Notes: generated by a model not told the origin, from the sequence alone. A DNA stretch of 64,000 nt from Pilaira anomala (GCA_025716855.1 JAIXMQ010000006.1:171001-235000), one strand, 5' to 3'; counted from the stretch's first letter, positions 1 through 11,792 are shown. Program-made: numbers and translations.

Positions 1-122
1 AAACACTTTATACCACTTGCAAAAAAATAATTCTATTTTATATATAATGTATATTTTTTATTATTACAAGGTTTTACTGCGTCGAATTTGTGTTGATATG
101 TATTTTTTGAAGTGAGCAAGAA

Positions 123-148
<26 letters not shown>
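123..148. repeat. (GA)n microsatellite downstream of PHB1
   Basis: This is an uninterrupted run of about twelve GA dinucleotides, lying in the presumed 3' UTR of the prohibitin gene on the minus strand. Confidence 0.9.
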
Positions 149-153
<5 letters not shown>

Positions 154-173
154 ATAAAAGAAGAAGTTTAAGT

Positions 174-535
174 TTAAGCAGAACCAATGTTAAGAAGCAT
201 GTTGGATCCACCACCATTCTTGTTACTAGGCAAGTAAGTAACATTAGTAGTTCTAGATAAGGCTTGTGCAATTTCCTTAGAAGCTTCAATCTTTCTGAAA
301 GCAATGAAACCATCACCAGCCTTTGCAAGAGCAGAGGAAATCATTTCAGCGGCTTGAGAATCACCTTCAGCACGAATAATAGAAGCTAACTTTTCTTGTT
401 CTGCACGTTCTACAATGAATTTAGCACGTTCGGCTTCTTGTTGAGCAATTTGCTTTTGTTCGACAGCGTTGGTGAATTCTTTACCAAAAGTCATATGAGT
501 CTATATATATATATATATTTCCCACCATTAGTATT

Positions 536-566
<31 letters not shown>

Positions 567-1176
567 TTGTTTATAAAATAAACTTACAATAGAAACATCC
601 TCTAAAGCAATATTGAATTCTCTAGCACGCTTATATAATTCTTCACGAATCTTTGCAGAAACAACTTCACGTTGAGTAATTAATTCAGAAGCATCAAATT
701 GAGCAACAATTGACTTGAGAACTTCGTTACCAATAGAGGGTAAAACTCTCTCATCATAATCCTCACCTAAATTTTGATAAATGACAGGTAAAGTCTTGAT
801 TTCAGGACGATGTAAAACACGAAGGGTTAAAGAAACCATTTGCATATCCTTTGAACCAGTGGTGGTAGAGATATTACGAGGTTTAGTACGAACATCAAAA
901 AGTACTGCACGTTGAAGCCAAGGTACTAAAAAGTGTGTACCTTCACCTACTGAAACTTGCTTTACACCTTGAATACGATCAAAGATAACTGCACGATGAC
1001 CACCCTGGACTGAAAAACAAAAAACACCCCGAGAAAAAAAAATAAAAAACGTCAAAATTATTTCCCTTTTCGTATTTTTAATAGTATTTACCATCATACA
1101 TGGCAGTTTGAATACCACCTACAGCAAGACCAGCAGGAATAGCGAGTTTAGCAATCTTTTCAAGAATAGCAGCCAT
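174..1176 (-). CDS. PHB1: prohibitin-1 (mitochondrial inner membrane ring subunit)
   Basis: Three exons join in phase (1176-1092, 1009-588, 500-174) to give 277 residues, close to yeast PHB1 (287). Diagnostic stretches include IYDxxGGxR-like [57 protein letters not shown] and a coiled-coil tail rich in AEQKQ/EAER. The N-terminal hydrophobic segment (about residues 8-26) is the membrane anchor. In the known family PHB1 and PHB2 alternate in a ring that stabilises newly made inner-membrane proteins and tunes the m-AAA protease. The start gives [16 protein letters not shown], as expected for the family. Intron 2 carries a CT-repeat. The next gene upstream is VPS27, on the same strand. Confidence 0.95.
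538..563. repeat. (CT)n microsatellite inside PHB1 intron 2
   Basis: This CT dinucleotide tract lies in the second intron of the prohibitin gene. On the coding strand it reads as a GA run, so it does not serve as a pyrimidine tract for the acceptor. Confidence 0.85.
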
Positions 1177-1428
1177 TACAAAATAAAAAATATATGATAA
1201 AAGAAGGCGGAAAAAAAAAAAAAAAAAAAAAAGAGAAGAGGATGGGGGGGTATTTACCCGCAGTTACTTTTCCCCCCTCCTCCTCCTCCCCCACGTCATG
1301 TGTGTGACTTGTAAAATAAGGAAAAAACATTCATAAAGTAGATATACCCTTTCAGGAACACTTTTTTTTTTTTTTCAAGAAAAAAAAAGAGGTTATCAAA
1401 AATTTATTATAATAGAAAGTGAGCCAAA

Positions 1429-3330
1429 CTACAAATCAATCAAAGGAGCATCATCTACAGGTTTCTTTTGTTCTTGTGTAGATTGTTGATAATGAGGAGG
1501 AGCAGAGTAATAATGATTCATATCTTGATTGTTGATCGGTTGTTGATAATAAGGATCATTGGGTGGTTGATAATAAGACTCTTGAGGAAGTTCATTTGTA
1601 GGTGGTTGATAGTAAGACTCTTGAGGAGGTGCGCTTGTTTGGTAATAGTGTTCACCAGAAGGTGGATACATGGGTTGTTGTTGTTGTTGATGATATAACG
1701 GTTGTTGTTGATATTGTTGTACAGGTATATAAGAATTACTACTAACACTTGAAATTCTTTCTTCCAATAAACGATCATATGCCTTAACTGCCATATTCAA
1801 CTTTTCATGAATTTCAATAAATGTATTACGTTTACGAATGATTTCATCCAAACTAGAAACTAACTTGGGTTGAAGTGTACCAATTTGTGTATAAAGTTGA
1901 TTAATCTGTCTATCATTTGAAATATCTCCACCGGATGCATATACTTTATCCATCAAAGTAGAAAACAACAAAATATTTTCCATCTCTACAGGTGTTAATT
2001 CATTCTTTAATTGTTGTTGTTGTTCTTGATACTGTTGATATTCTGGTTGCTGTTGAGGAAGGTATGACTGTTGTTGTTGTTGTTGTTGTTTAGAAATTTC
2101 AATATCTCTTAAAGAAGCAGCAATAGCTGCTGCCAAATCAGGATCTTCTTCAAGTGTATCTTGCTTTGGTTCAGGTGCCTTTTGAGGTTGTGTTGCTACG
2201 TAACCTCCACCATAACTATTCTTTTGTTGCTCAGCTTCTTTTAATGACAGTTCAATCGCCTTTTTAATATCATCATCAAATTCCTCTGCATCACCAGCAT
2301 TGGTTGTAGCATGTGTAGCAGTTGTATTAGTCGTAATGGATGTGGTAGACGTAGTAGATTTTGGAGGAGGAATAGGTGCTGTTGCAGTAGTAGCCTTTTC
2401 CAATTTAAGCTTAATATAACACCCATCACATACTCTAACAGCTTCGTTAATGCCTAATTGAGGTAAAGGCATTACCTTGGCTGAGCACTGCTGACAAAAC
2501 GTACCACCACATTTACGGCAATGATGCTTTCTATTCGTAAGTGTAAAAGCTGTACGACATCTATCACAAACATCTGAATCGGACCATTCAGGAGCCTATA
2601 TGTATATATTTTTTTTTAGTACTTTTTATATCAGCATTTTGATACATATAAAATTTTAACTTACGGCAGATGTCTCTAATAGAATACCATCAATGTTTTC
2701 ATTGATAGGAGGAAATTGTATACCTTCTGCTTTAAGAAGAGCATAGGTATCATACATGTAACTTATCACAGGTTTATTTTTACTGGCTAAACCCCATGTT
2801 TGAATAACTGACGTGATTTTATTCTTTACATCAATATTGCAACCAGTCTATAAAACGATTAAAAAAATAAAATCATTTTTTTTTTTTATGTAAATAAAAA
2901 AACTTACTGGAGACTTCAAAATAGAAACAAGCTCATCCATGAACTCTCTAGATGCAATCTCTCGAACAAATATATCACCACCGTTTTTAACACAAGTATC
3001 TACAAGCTACAAAGCATAAATAAAATAGAATAGTAATAATAATATCAACTCAAAACTTACTGAAAGAGTAGCTAATTGAACATTAGGATTCTTGTGAGCT
3101 AATCTACGCTTAAAAGAGTGCATGGCATCTTTTGCATTGACTTTTTTACTACGAATTTGGTCACTAATATCTAGGTTTAATACAAGGTCTTCTTGACCTC
3201 CAGGTAATAACTCGGAAGTTGCTTTTTCTATTGTATAAGACATATATCAGTATGAATACTATGTTATATCTAAATAAGACATATTCTTACCAACAACTTC
3301 ATCAAAAGGACTAGGACCCCACCAAGACAT
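1429..3330 (-). CDS. VPS27: Vps27/Hrs-type ESCRT-0 subunit (VHS-FYVE-UIM)
   Basis: Five exons (3330-3291, 3227-3061, 3006-2908, 2847-2665, 2595-1429) give 551 residues. A VHS domain fills about 5-150 ([20 protein letters not shown]). The FYVE zinc finger at about 164-226 has the CxxC pairs and the PI3P-binding core [10 protein letters not shown] plus RVCDGC. Two ubiquitin-interacting motifs follow ([17 protein letters not shown] near 270, [12 protein letters not shown] near 314), then a helical core at about 362-444 expected to bind the Hse1/STAM partner. The Gln/Pro/Tyr-rich tail ends in LIDL, a clathrin box. The protein sorts ubiquitinated cargo on endosomes. Polyglutamine runs differ from the yeast protein; otherwise the architecture is canonical. 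Confidence 0.95.
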
Positions 3331-3466
3331 TTTTAATTATTTTTTATTTTTTTAAAAAAAAAAGAAAAGAAAAAAAAAAAGAAAAACGATACGTTTCTTT
3401 TTTGGAGAGAATATAAGAAGGTAGGTACTACACCACCAACGTTTTAAAGTACCGCAACGAAATTCA

Positions 3467-4019
3467 TCATTGTTGTAAAGCTAAAATCATGACGGTACAA
3501 ACAAATAGAAACAATATAGCCACCATGATGTAACTACCCCAACCTGCTTCTACAAAAGTTGCTTGTTTCACTAACAACTTTTGAGTCTTAAAATATTTCC
3601 CTAGACCTACAAAGAAGCATGAAAATCCGATAATACAAAATACAAGTCCAATCCCAAAGCTAGCTGTTTTCCTATCTGCAGTTAATTGTGGAGGTTCGTC
3701 AGGGTCTGGTAATCGAAATTGAATCAATAGCGTAAACCCTATAATAATCATCATCATCATAAGCATACATATTTAAATACTAAAGGGTCTATAAATATTG
3801 AATGTCACCTAAAATAATTAATGTACAAGAAAGTCGAAACCAAGTTAACCAGTTTCTCTCATTCGCAAGTTGATCTCGAGCCATGGATATTTTATTTGAC
3901 ATGAGTATAGAATAATCCAAGCAATCTTCTAATGTACTTGACTTGTATATATCTACTTTTTCTGCAAACTGTAGTGACGGTTTCGAGGGCCCCGCTTGAG
4001 CGTTGTTGGTAGTAGCCAT
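3467..4019 (-). CDS. DUF202 (YidH-like) three-helix membrane protein
   Basis: Two exons (4019-3809 and 3738-3467) join in phase 1 to give 160 residues. The core ARDQLANERNWLTWFRLSCT matches the DUF202 signature (ANERTFLAWxRTS). Three hydrophobic helices follow, at about residues 60-78, 98-118 and 135-157, with RLPDPDEPPQL between the first two. DUF202 proteins occur in bacteria and fungi, and the domain is also part of the vacuolar polyphosphate chaperone VTC1. No VTC catalytic domain is present here, so I infer only an integral membrane role, possibly vacuolar. The gene is monocistronic; its upstream region also carries the 3' end of the next gene. Confidence 0.8.
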
Positions 4020-4319
4020 ATTTTATTGGGTATAAAAAGGAAATATGTTTGTATGTACAAAAAAGAAAAAAAAAAAAATAGACGAAAAAAAAGACGACAG
4101 ATTACGCCATTTCTGTTACAGCAAAATTCCGACTATTCTCTAAAAATGGAATATTTCATAGTAAAGTGACAGATATTGTGGATTTATTGCTTTGTGGTAT
4201 GATAATTTAGTAGTGTGTAAATATAAAAACTAAAAAAAAAAGGATGTGATGTGTTTCAAGCATGGTCAGGACTTGCAAGTGAGATCTTATATCAGGGTCT
4301 ACAAAATATACCCTATGAT
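4020..4319. other. intergenic region upstream of the DUF202 gene
   Basis: This is about 300 bp between the DUF202 start and the 3' end of the TVP15-like gene. It holds A-runs and no supported ORF. It presumably contains the DUF202 promoter and the terminator of the neighbouring gene. Confidence 0.6.
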
Positions 4320-5090
4320 TTATTTCCTTGTATAAATCATTTCGTCTAGTTTCGTTTGATGTCCTAATAACGAGTGTTCTGTACATGGTTGGTTAGGTTG
4401 AATAGGTGCTGGAGATTTTAATCGCTCATGTATTTGACTCTATAAAAGAAATAAAATTACATTATTCAATAAAAAATAAAATACCATGTTTTTTTTGCTA
4501 CTTTTATTTTACCACAACACGGTTATTGATGTCCCGGTGATGAGGTAAATCTAATCCTTCTGCCGAGAAATCGTTCCAGTTTCTCCAGTTAATAGTGATT
4601 GGATGTGGTTGAGGAAAATTGGATAAAAATGACATGATGATGTAAAGTAAACCTGTCGCTAATAAGAGAGTACCTACGACTATATTCACAATACCAAAAT
4701 CAAGCACTAAACATCCAAAGCTAAATAAAGCTATCAGTACAGATACATAAAAAACCCCCCCTTTAAATAAAACTTACAATACCATGATTAATCCTCTACC
4801 TCTATAAGTTGATAAAAAGAAAAAGTAGGTATATGAAAATTGTATCTCTTGAAATTCATTTATCACTAGCAGTGCTGCCATTATTCTATTTTCATAAAGT
4901 GAATTCGTCAGTAGATATATAACGTATGGTGTGTTTGTTCTTACATTCCATATATCCCCAATACGATTTCTGAGAATTTACCATCAATACATTTAAATAT
5001 GACAGCAGTTATAGTTAATAGGTACAAGATGATATTGATTCCATTCAATGCTAAGCATACTATATGTTCTACTTTAGACCGAGATATCAT
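4320..5090 (-). CDS. Tvp15-like / COPI-associated Golgi membrane protein
   Basis: Four exons (5090-4945, 4885-4778, 4720-4513, 4439-4320) join in consistent phase to give 193 residues. Four hydrophobic segments are visible (VCLALNGINIILYLLTITAV, the one after FSYTYFFFLS, GLIMVFFGCLVLDFGIVNI and VVGTLLLATGLLYIIMSFL). The RGRG...FG...NIxVG pattern resembles the COPI-associated/TVP15 family of late-Golgi proteins. Reading through the last intron stops after RVVVK; splicing it instead adds 39 soluble residues (SQIHERLK to MIYTRK), a coding-like segment, which is the model I prefer. Family assignment is from overall pattern and is moderately sure. The gene is divergent from the coiled-coil gene at 5274. 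Confidence 0.65.
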
Positions 5091-5273
5091 GATATTTATT
5101 TACAAAGAAAAAAAAAAAAAAGACTTGAATCATAATCTAAAAAGACATTTATAAGTAGTTTACCTTGTTATTGAATTACCAAATCTGCATGAATGGAGTT
5201 CTAATGTGACACGCAAAAAATAAGAATAAAATAAAAAAATCATTTTTTTTTTTCCACGTATAACTTTTCAACC

Positions 5274-5687
5274 ATGTCTCACCATTCAGATGAATCGTCT
5301 CCTAAAGAGGATCGAACACCTTCTCCAGTAAACTTAACAAAAGAACAAGTGAAAAAATTAGAAGAAGAAATTGAGTTACTAGCAAACGAAAACCAAAACT
5401 TGGACGACGAAATTGACTCTGCTCAAGGACAACTCAAAAAACTTGAATCAACTGGTCCCATTGCAGAAGAACAGGAACTTCAACTTAAACTTACTCATCT
5501 CACTGAGGAAGTTGAAAGCCTTATGGAAGCCACTGAAGCTTTAGAAGAAGCAGATTTATTAGAAGCAGATAAAGTAAATTCATTTACCTTGGAAGCTGAA
5601 CAAAAATTAGATAAAGAAATCGAATCTTTACAAGCTGAAATAAAGGAAACTCAACAAAAACTTGCTCAATTGCAAAAGAAGCATTAG
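5274..5687 (+). CDS. small coiled-coil protein of unknown function
   Basis: This is a single-exon 137-residue ORF. After a Ser/Pro/Glu-rich N-terminus (SSPKEDRTPSP, a plausible proline-directed phosphorylation site), almost all of residues 20-137 is a highly charged heptad-patterned coiled coil with Glu, Lys, Leu and Gln. There is no signal peptide, membrane segment or catalytic motif. I do not recognise a family. The length and composition would fit a small scaffold or complex subunit. It is head-to-tail with the pantothenate kinase gene and separated from it by a T-tract/A-tract spacer of about 145 bp. Confidence 0.7.
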   Translation: MSHHSDESSPKEDRTPSPVNLTKEQVKKLEEEIELLANENQNLDDEIDSAQGQLKKLESTGPIAEEQELQLKLTHLTEEVESLMEATEALEEADLLEADKVNSFTLEAEQKLDKEIESLQAEIKETQQKLAQLQKKH

Positions 5688-5749
5688 ATGAAAACTGTAC
5701 ACACAAATACGCACGCATTTTGAAACTCAAAATATAATATACAATTCTA

Positions 5750-5819
5750 CTTTTTTTTTTTTTTTTTTTTTTTCCTTTTTCCTTTTTTCTTTTTTTTTTT
5801 TTTTTTTTTAAAAAAAAAA
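5750..5819. repeat. poly-T / poly-A low-complexity spacer
   Basis: Long T-runs interrupted by CC are followed directly by an A-run. The T-to-A junction can fold as a hairpin. It sits between the coiled-coil gene stop and the pantothenate kinase start, where a 3' end and a promoter must both fit. Confidence 0.8.
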
Positions 5820-5833
5820 CCAAATAAAACCAA

Positions 5834-7582
5834 ATGAGTGATAATGCTTCTGTAATGAACGTAGACGGTGCTTCAGTCTCAGAAGCTCTCTTTGCTGCTA
5901 ACGAAACGAGAGATATCGTTTTACCAAACCAAACAGAACACGTATCTCATATTGCTGTAGACGTAAAAAAAAAAAAAGAAAAAAAAAAGCTTTATTTTTT
6001 TTTTGCATAAATTCTATTTCTAAGTCCCCCCCCCTCTCTCTCTCTCTCTTTACACTATAGATTGGTGGTTCTTTAGCCAAGATAGTTTACTTTACCTCTC
6101 CAGACTTAAAAGGTGGACGCCTTCATTTCAAAAAATTTGAAACTGAAAAAATCGACGAATGCATAGACTTTATAGCTGACCTCATGGCCGATGCTCGTGC
6201 TTCTAAACCAGATAATACTAATCTCGTTTTAAAAGCAACAGGTGGTGGTGCTTATTTATTCTGTGATAAATTAGAGGCGAGACTACCTGGTGCTATTGTT
6301 CAAAAGGAAGATGAAATGGATTGTCTTATTACAGGTAAAAAAAAAAAAAAGAAGTGTGTGTGTGTGTGTGATAGTTTCACTAAACACGAAATATATAGGT
6401 CTTAATTTCTTTATCACGGAAATACCATATGAAGTATTTACTTATAATGAACAAGAAGAAGATCCTATGAGGTTTGAAGAAAAGACAAGAGATATATATC
6501 CATACATGGTAAAAAAAAAAAAAAAAAGAAGCAGATATCTTATTGCATGTAGAATTCGTACTAAAATCATTAAAAGCTAGTAAACATCGGATCTGGTGTG
6601 AGGTAATCAGTTACAAAACAAATAAATAGAAAACAGGACCATTAATGGACTGTATTTGGTAGTATATTAAAGGTAACGGGTCCTGATGAATTCTCTCGTA
6701 TCAGTGGTACATCAGTAAGTTTAGTTGAATAGAGAGAATGTTATTTTTTTTTAAAAGTGAATTCGTAACCGATTTTAATATAGCTTGGTGGTGGTACTTT
6801 GTGGGGATTAATGTCATTATTAACTAAAGCAACTTCGTTTGACGGTAAACTAAATGATATATATCTCGTTATAACAGCAATTTATATATGTTTTTTTTTT
6901 GTAGAAATGCTTGAAATCTCAAAGGATGGAGATAATAAAAATGTCGATTTATTAGTTGGAGATATTTATGGAACTGACTATACCAAACTTGGATTAAAGG
7001 CTACCAAGATTGCGTCTAGTTTCGGTAAGGTATTTAAGAAGGGTGTACAACAATCGCAAGATAATTTTAGATCTAGTGATATAGCAAAGAGTTTATTGTT
7101 CATGGTCAGGTAAATTATAACAGTATCACAATGGGAGAGAGATTTTTTTTTTTTACTAAAAATAATGGAATAGTAACAACATTGGTCAGATTGCTTACTT
7201 GAACGCTAAACAACATGGATTAAGGCGTATTTATTTTGGTGGTTGCTTTATTCGAGGACACCCTATTACAATGAATACCTTATCGTATGCTATTAACTTT
7301 TGGTCAAATGGAGATATGAAAGCATTGTTTCTTCGACACGAAGGACATTTAGGCGCAACAGGAGCAGTGAGTAATTCTATATAAATATATATAATTTTAT
7401 GGTTTTCTTACTTATAATATTTCCTTTAGTTCTTGAAGCATTCAGTCATTCGTAGAGCAAGGCATTCCTTCTCATTTTCCGAAAACAATTTTATTCCTGT
7501 TGTAAACCCTAACCCTAGAAACGTATATGGAGATATAGAAGAAACCAATGTTGAACTTCGTCAAACAACAACAAACAAATAA
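5834..7582 (+). CDS. CAB1: pantothenate kinase (eukaryotic PanK/CAB1)
   Basis: Nine exons (5834-5962, 6061-6334, 6399-6508, 6577-6602, 6663-6714, 6784-6844, 6905-7109, 7174-7366, 7430-7582) join in phase. The N-terminal phosphate-binding loop is [26 protein letters not shown] and [13 protein letters not shown] are family hallmarks, and the C-terminal part has [12 protein letters not shown] and EGHLGATGA. The enzyme phosphorylates pantothenate with ATP, the first and regulated step of coenzyme A synthesis. Two exons are only 26 and 52 nt, and the 26-nt one carries the essential NIGSGV. The stop lies 16 bp from that of the convergent RhoGAP gene. Confidence 0.93.
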
Positions 7583-7598
7583 AGTTTTATTATTTTTA

Positions 7599-9902
7599 TT
7601 AAAATACAGTTTTATCATCAAAAAACCAATCTACATGTCGAATCATGATTTCAATGGCTTTACTTAACATATCCGTATGTAATATAGAACAAGATAAATC
7701 ATCTTGTTTTGATCTCAATAAACCAACTGAAAAAATCAGGGCAAGATTAGATGGTTCCATCTTATTGATATCGCTTTGATCTTTTACTCGCTCCAAATGT
7801 TTTACCAAATAATGTAATACTTTATAATGCGCTATTGGAAGTACTTGTACAATCGATTTTAATCGAAACATCCTTTCATCATAATCTTGTAATCGCGCTG
7901 CTTCAATCACTCGGTCATAGTATTCGTATGTGAATAATGGTGTCTTCAGTTCTCGAAAGTAAAGTTTCAGTAGTCCTGTAATTACATTGATATCATTTTC
8001 TTCACTTAAATTTACTTGTTCTGGGTCTGTAGAGAGTAAGATTAGCCCATCATTTTGAGCTTTTTTTTCATTTTGATACTTACTGGTATTAAACAGAGTT
8101 TTATACTTTTGTATACTTGTTGTTTGTCCAGACAATCTATATATACCTACTACATCCAAACCTACACACTCTAAAAAGTTAGAAACTTTTTCTAAAAAAA
8201 AAAAAAAAAAAAAATACATACTGCAATCATACCTCGTTTATCTACTTGTTCAATACACGCACGTACAACGAACGGAATCTCACCATCTTCCAACTGTAAA
8301 TTTCCACCAAAAACTTCCTTTAATGTCACAGGAGACTCAACCAATTTCGTTCCACTACTACGACTCGATCTTGAGAACCACCTGGTTAACGAACTTTTCG
8401 AATCTATTTGAATTTTTTTTTTTTCAGATTTTCTCTTTCCAGTCCACTACTATATAATATTTTTACCTTCAGATGTAGGTTCTTGCTTTATTAACCTGTT
8501 TTGTAAGGGTATAGATCCTAATAACTGTACCAAATCCATATCCTGAGTTTCCTTATTCTCTTTAATCGCTATCGATTCACGCATGATAGCATCTAACCAA
8601 TCCGAATATAAAGTTTCATTCGCAACGCTAATAATTAACTTTAAATTCTTATCTTTGATAATAAACGCATTTTTCTTTCTTGTTTCTAATTTTGTTGTAG
8701 CAGGTATAATCTCACTCGAAACAATATTGACTGTTCCATAAGCAGCTACTGGCTTAATAGATGTAGGTCTCTAACGAACATAACTATCAGTTATACATAT
8801 AATAAAAGAAAATAAATCATTCTTTTTTTTTTTTTACCCGTGTTGATTTCGAAAGTCCTTCCTTATAAATCAATAAGTATCCTACGGCTAAAACAACGTA
8901 ATATTCTCGCCAAGGAATTTCTTCTTCTGTAACAATCTTCATTTGAACACTACTTTGTATACGAATCCAATTTGGATGTAATGCATCCAAGTTCTTTTTT
9001 TTTAAAAAAAAAAAAAAATGTGAAAAACCAAAATAGACACACACACATGTTTTTTCATAAAAACTTACTAGCTTTTGTATATCATACACTAACTCGGTTG
9101 TTGTTATATCTTTTGGTTCTTCTATTATAACAGGTTTTTCCCATTGTGATTCACCTGTACTTTGATTAAAAAAATAAATTGTACCTGTTTGATCTGTAGT
9201 AAAGCTGTCAGTAAAGTAAAAATCAAAACTAGAACAAGTATATCTACCAAAAGAAGAACTCCAACCATCTGGAAGTGTAGGATCGGTAGAGATATCAACT
9301 AATAAATCATCTTTTGGTCTTTCAGGTAATTGAGGTTTCTTTACGTATGGGTTACTATTGGACGGTGGTGGGATCTGATCGGAGTTGATGTTGGTAACTA
9401 CTGCTGCTGCTGCTGCTGGTGCTGTTGCTGGTGCTGTCTTCTACCAAATCAGTTAAAGCAAAAAAAAAAAAAATACATTGTTGGATACGTGTAATAATGT
9501 GTTACCTTGGCTAAGTATCTATTTAGTTAGTACATATCCTATCTTTTTGTTTTTTTTTTCTTTACTTACTCTCTGGTTCCATCATAACCATTGTTCTATT
9601 TGCAGGAAAGAATCCAATTTCATCGTTTAGTTCTCCTTTGAATCATATCAATGTTTTTAATATAGGTGGGTTCCCTTTTTTTTTCTTCTTTTTATGTTGA
9701 ACATACCTTCCCACCTAAAAAAAAAAAAAGATATATATTAGTTTTCGCGTATTAAAACCTAAAAAAAAAAAGTGCCCTTTTTTTTTTCTTACCAGTCTTC
9801 GTTATGTTTTTCCAATAATTTTATCTGGTCACCTTCTTTAAAAGATAACTCATAGTTTCCTTCTGCACTGTAATCCCATTGCGCTACTAAATATTGTGCC
9901 AT
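7599..9902 (-). CDS. SH3-WW-PH-RhoGAP protein (Rho GTPase-activating)
   Basis: Nine exons (9902-9793, 9714-9707, 9635-9570, 9510-9506, 9440-9069, 8993-8838, 8770-8467, 8403-8233, 8161-7599) give 584 residues. An SH3 domain fills about 1-60 (VAQWDYSAE, DWWEGELNDEIGFFPANR). A WW domain with an insertion lies at about 121-169 (LPDGWSSSFGRY, YFFNQSTGESQWEKP). A PH domain spans about 190-330 and RhoGAP about 365-584, with the arginine finger in GLDVVGIYRLSG. The order matches the animal ARHGAP9/12/15/27 group. It should inactivate a Rho/Cdc42-type GTPase at membranes during polar growth. Two exons are only 8 and 5 nt; both are needed to keep the SH3-to-linker frame. It is divergent from the RAX2 gene. 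Confidence 0.9.
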
Positions 9903-10212
9903 GGTGCCAAAGACAAAAAAAAAAAAAAAAAAAAAAAGTAAAAAAGAAGGAAAGAAAGAGAGAAGTGGCCACCTGCAACAAAAAAAAAAAAAAAAAAAAT
10001 ACATGTACAACGTGACGTTAAATACAGACTTTCAGGTGTAGACATAGGGGAAACATTAATGTTACGCATAAATATTGTTTTTGGAGCGTTGTTTATTATT
10101 CCCCCCCCCCTTTTTTTTCTTTTTTTCTTTTTCTTTTCTTTTTTCTATTTTACAAAAAAAAAGAGCCTTTTTTTTTTTAAAAAAAACAACTAAGCCAACA
10201 ACGTATAATTCA
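9903..10212. promoter_or_regulatory. shared divergent promoter, RhoGAP / RAX2
   Basis: These 310 bp separate the two start codons. The region contains several A and T homopolymers (for example 9914-9936 and 10102-10140) typical of nucleosome-depleted fungal promoters. No specific factor site can be named from sequence alone. Confidence 0.6.
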
Positions 10213-11757
10213 ATGAGGTTGATATTAACCTATTGTCTAATACTCCTAAGGACGGTTGTTGCAGTATTTAATGTTACCACAGTGATTGACGATACGAGTG
10301 CTGGACAATTAGGGTTTGCAGGAAATTACGCAGGTTTATCCAATATCAAGAATAATTTACAATTTCAATCTTTATCCGATCATCCATCTGTACTTTTAAA
10401 GAGAATCGAAGGAATCTATCAAAAGATCTCTAGTTTTGAAGGTACTATCACTTCATCCTGCAAGTTTCAAAACTCTATTTATTTTGGTGGTCAATTTGAA
10501 ACTGTCAATCAAACAATTATAGTTCATCATATCGTCAAATTTGATCTGACCACAAACTCTTTTGAGTCACTTTCAAATGGTCTCAATGGTCCCGTTTATA
10601 CTTTATATTGTGACGATTCTGATCAATTAGTTTATATTGGTGGAAATTTCTCTTCACCTATCGATACGAATTCGAGTATGTCAAATGTGGCTGCTTGGAG
10701 TATATCAAATCGTACTTGGTCACCAATACCTTGGAAAGGTTTTAATGGCCCGGTTTATACAATTACTAAAAATATTAAATACAATACCATCTTATTTGGT
10801 GGTCGTTTTGATGCTACTGGCGATGGACAATTTTTTAATTCGAATATAAGCCAATTGGTCCCAATGAATGGTCCTACTGTAAGTAATGTATTGTTTTTGT
10901 TTATTTATTTATTGATCACCACCTTTTTTTTTATATATATTTATATATATGTAGACAATATCATCTGGTAATGATGGGTACCTCAGTGACCCAAATACCA
11001 TTGTTTGTCCTGCCAAACCTTCACCTGAATCAATCGGTCAACCTTGGTATCTGCAAGATGGTGTCCCTGGGTATTGGGATGCAAATTTCGCTAATCCCGT
11101 TCAACCCACTGTATTTAGATTATCTAATACACAAACCGATAAAGGGACTATTTCTTTCAAGTAACTATAGTAACCCTTGAATATATATATATATATATAT
11201 ATGTATTCAACTAATTTTTATCAAAAAAAAAAAAAAAGTATACTTGCATTAGGCTGGAACAATTACTTCAACTTGTCGTATGTAGACCCTGTTACACAAC
11301 AGACGATTGTTTGTTCCAAACAATGTATTTTATCCAATGAGACTTATCAAGACTTTACAGTCATGGATTCAATTTTTGCCACTGGAATTCGTATCAACAT
11401 AAACAGTTGGTTTGGTTCCGCTGGTGGATTAGGTTTTGTTCAAATATATCGATCAGGTAAAAACAAAAAGAAAAAAGTTTATATATATGTATATATATAT
11501 ATATATATTTTTAATTTAATAAATATTTATTATAATATATGCAAACTAAACAGATTAGAATATAATAGATATATCTATAAATCCACATTTACACTCAATC
11601 GATTCTGAATGTAATCCAGCTGCATCATCTACTCAAACTACGATTATTGGCGATTGGAAAGAAGTATACGTATATGGTTATTATCAAGATATACTAGTAT
11701 CTGAAATACCCGTTTCTGAGTTATCTACAACCGATACATCCATTGTATATGAACCGT

Positions 11758-11792
<35 letters not shown>

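Noticed and set aside
6290..6580. 96-codon ORF overlapping pantothenate kinase
   Set aside because: Runs through two introns and their A-runs; the spliced enzyme frame explains the region.
7507..7519. Telomere-like CCCTAACCCTAG
   Set aside because: It lies inside the last exon of pantothenate kinase and encodes ordinary residues; only two units.
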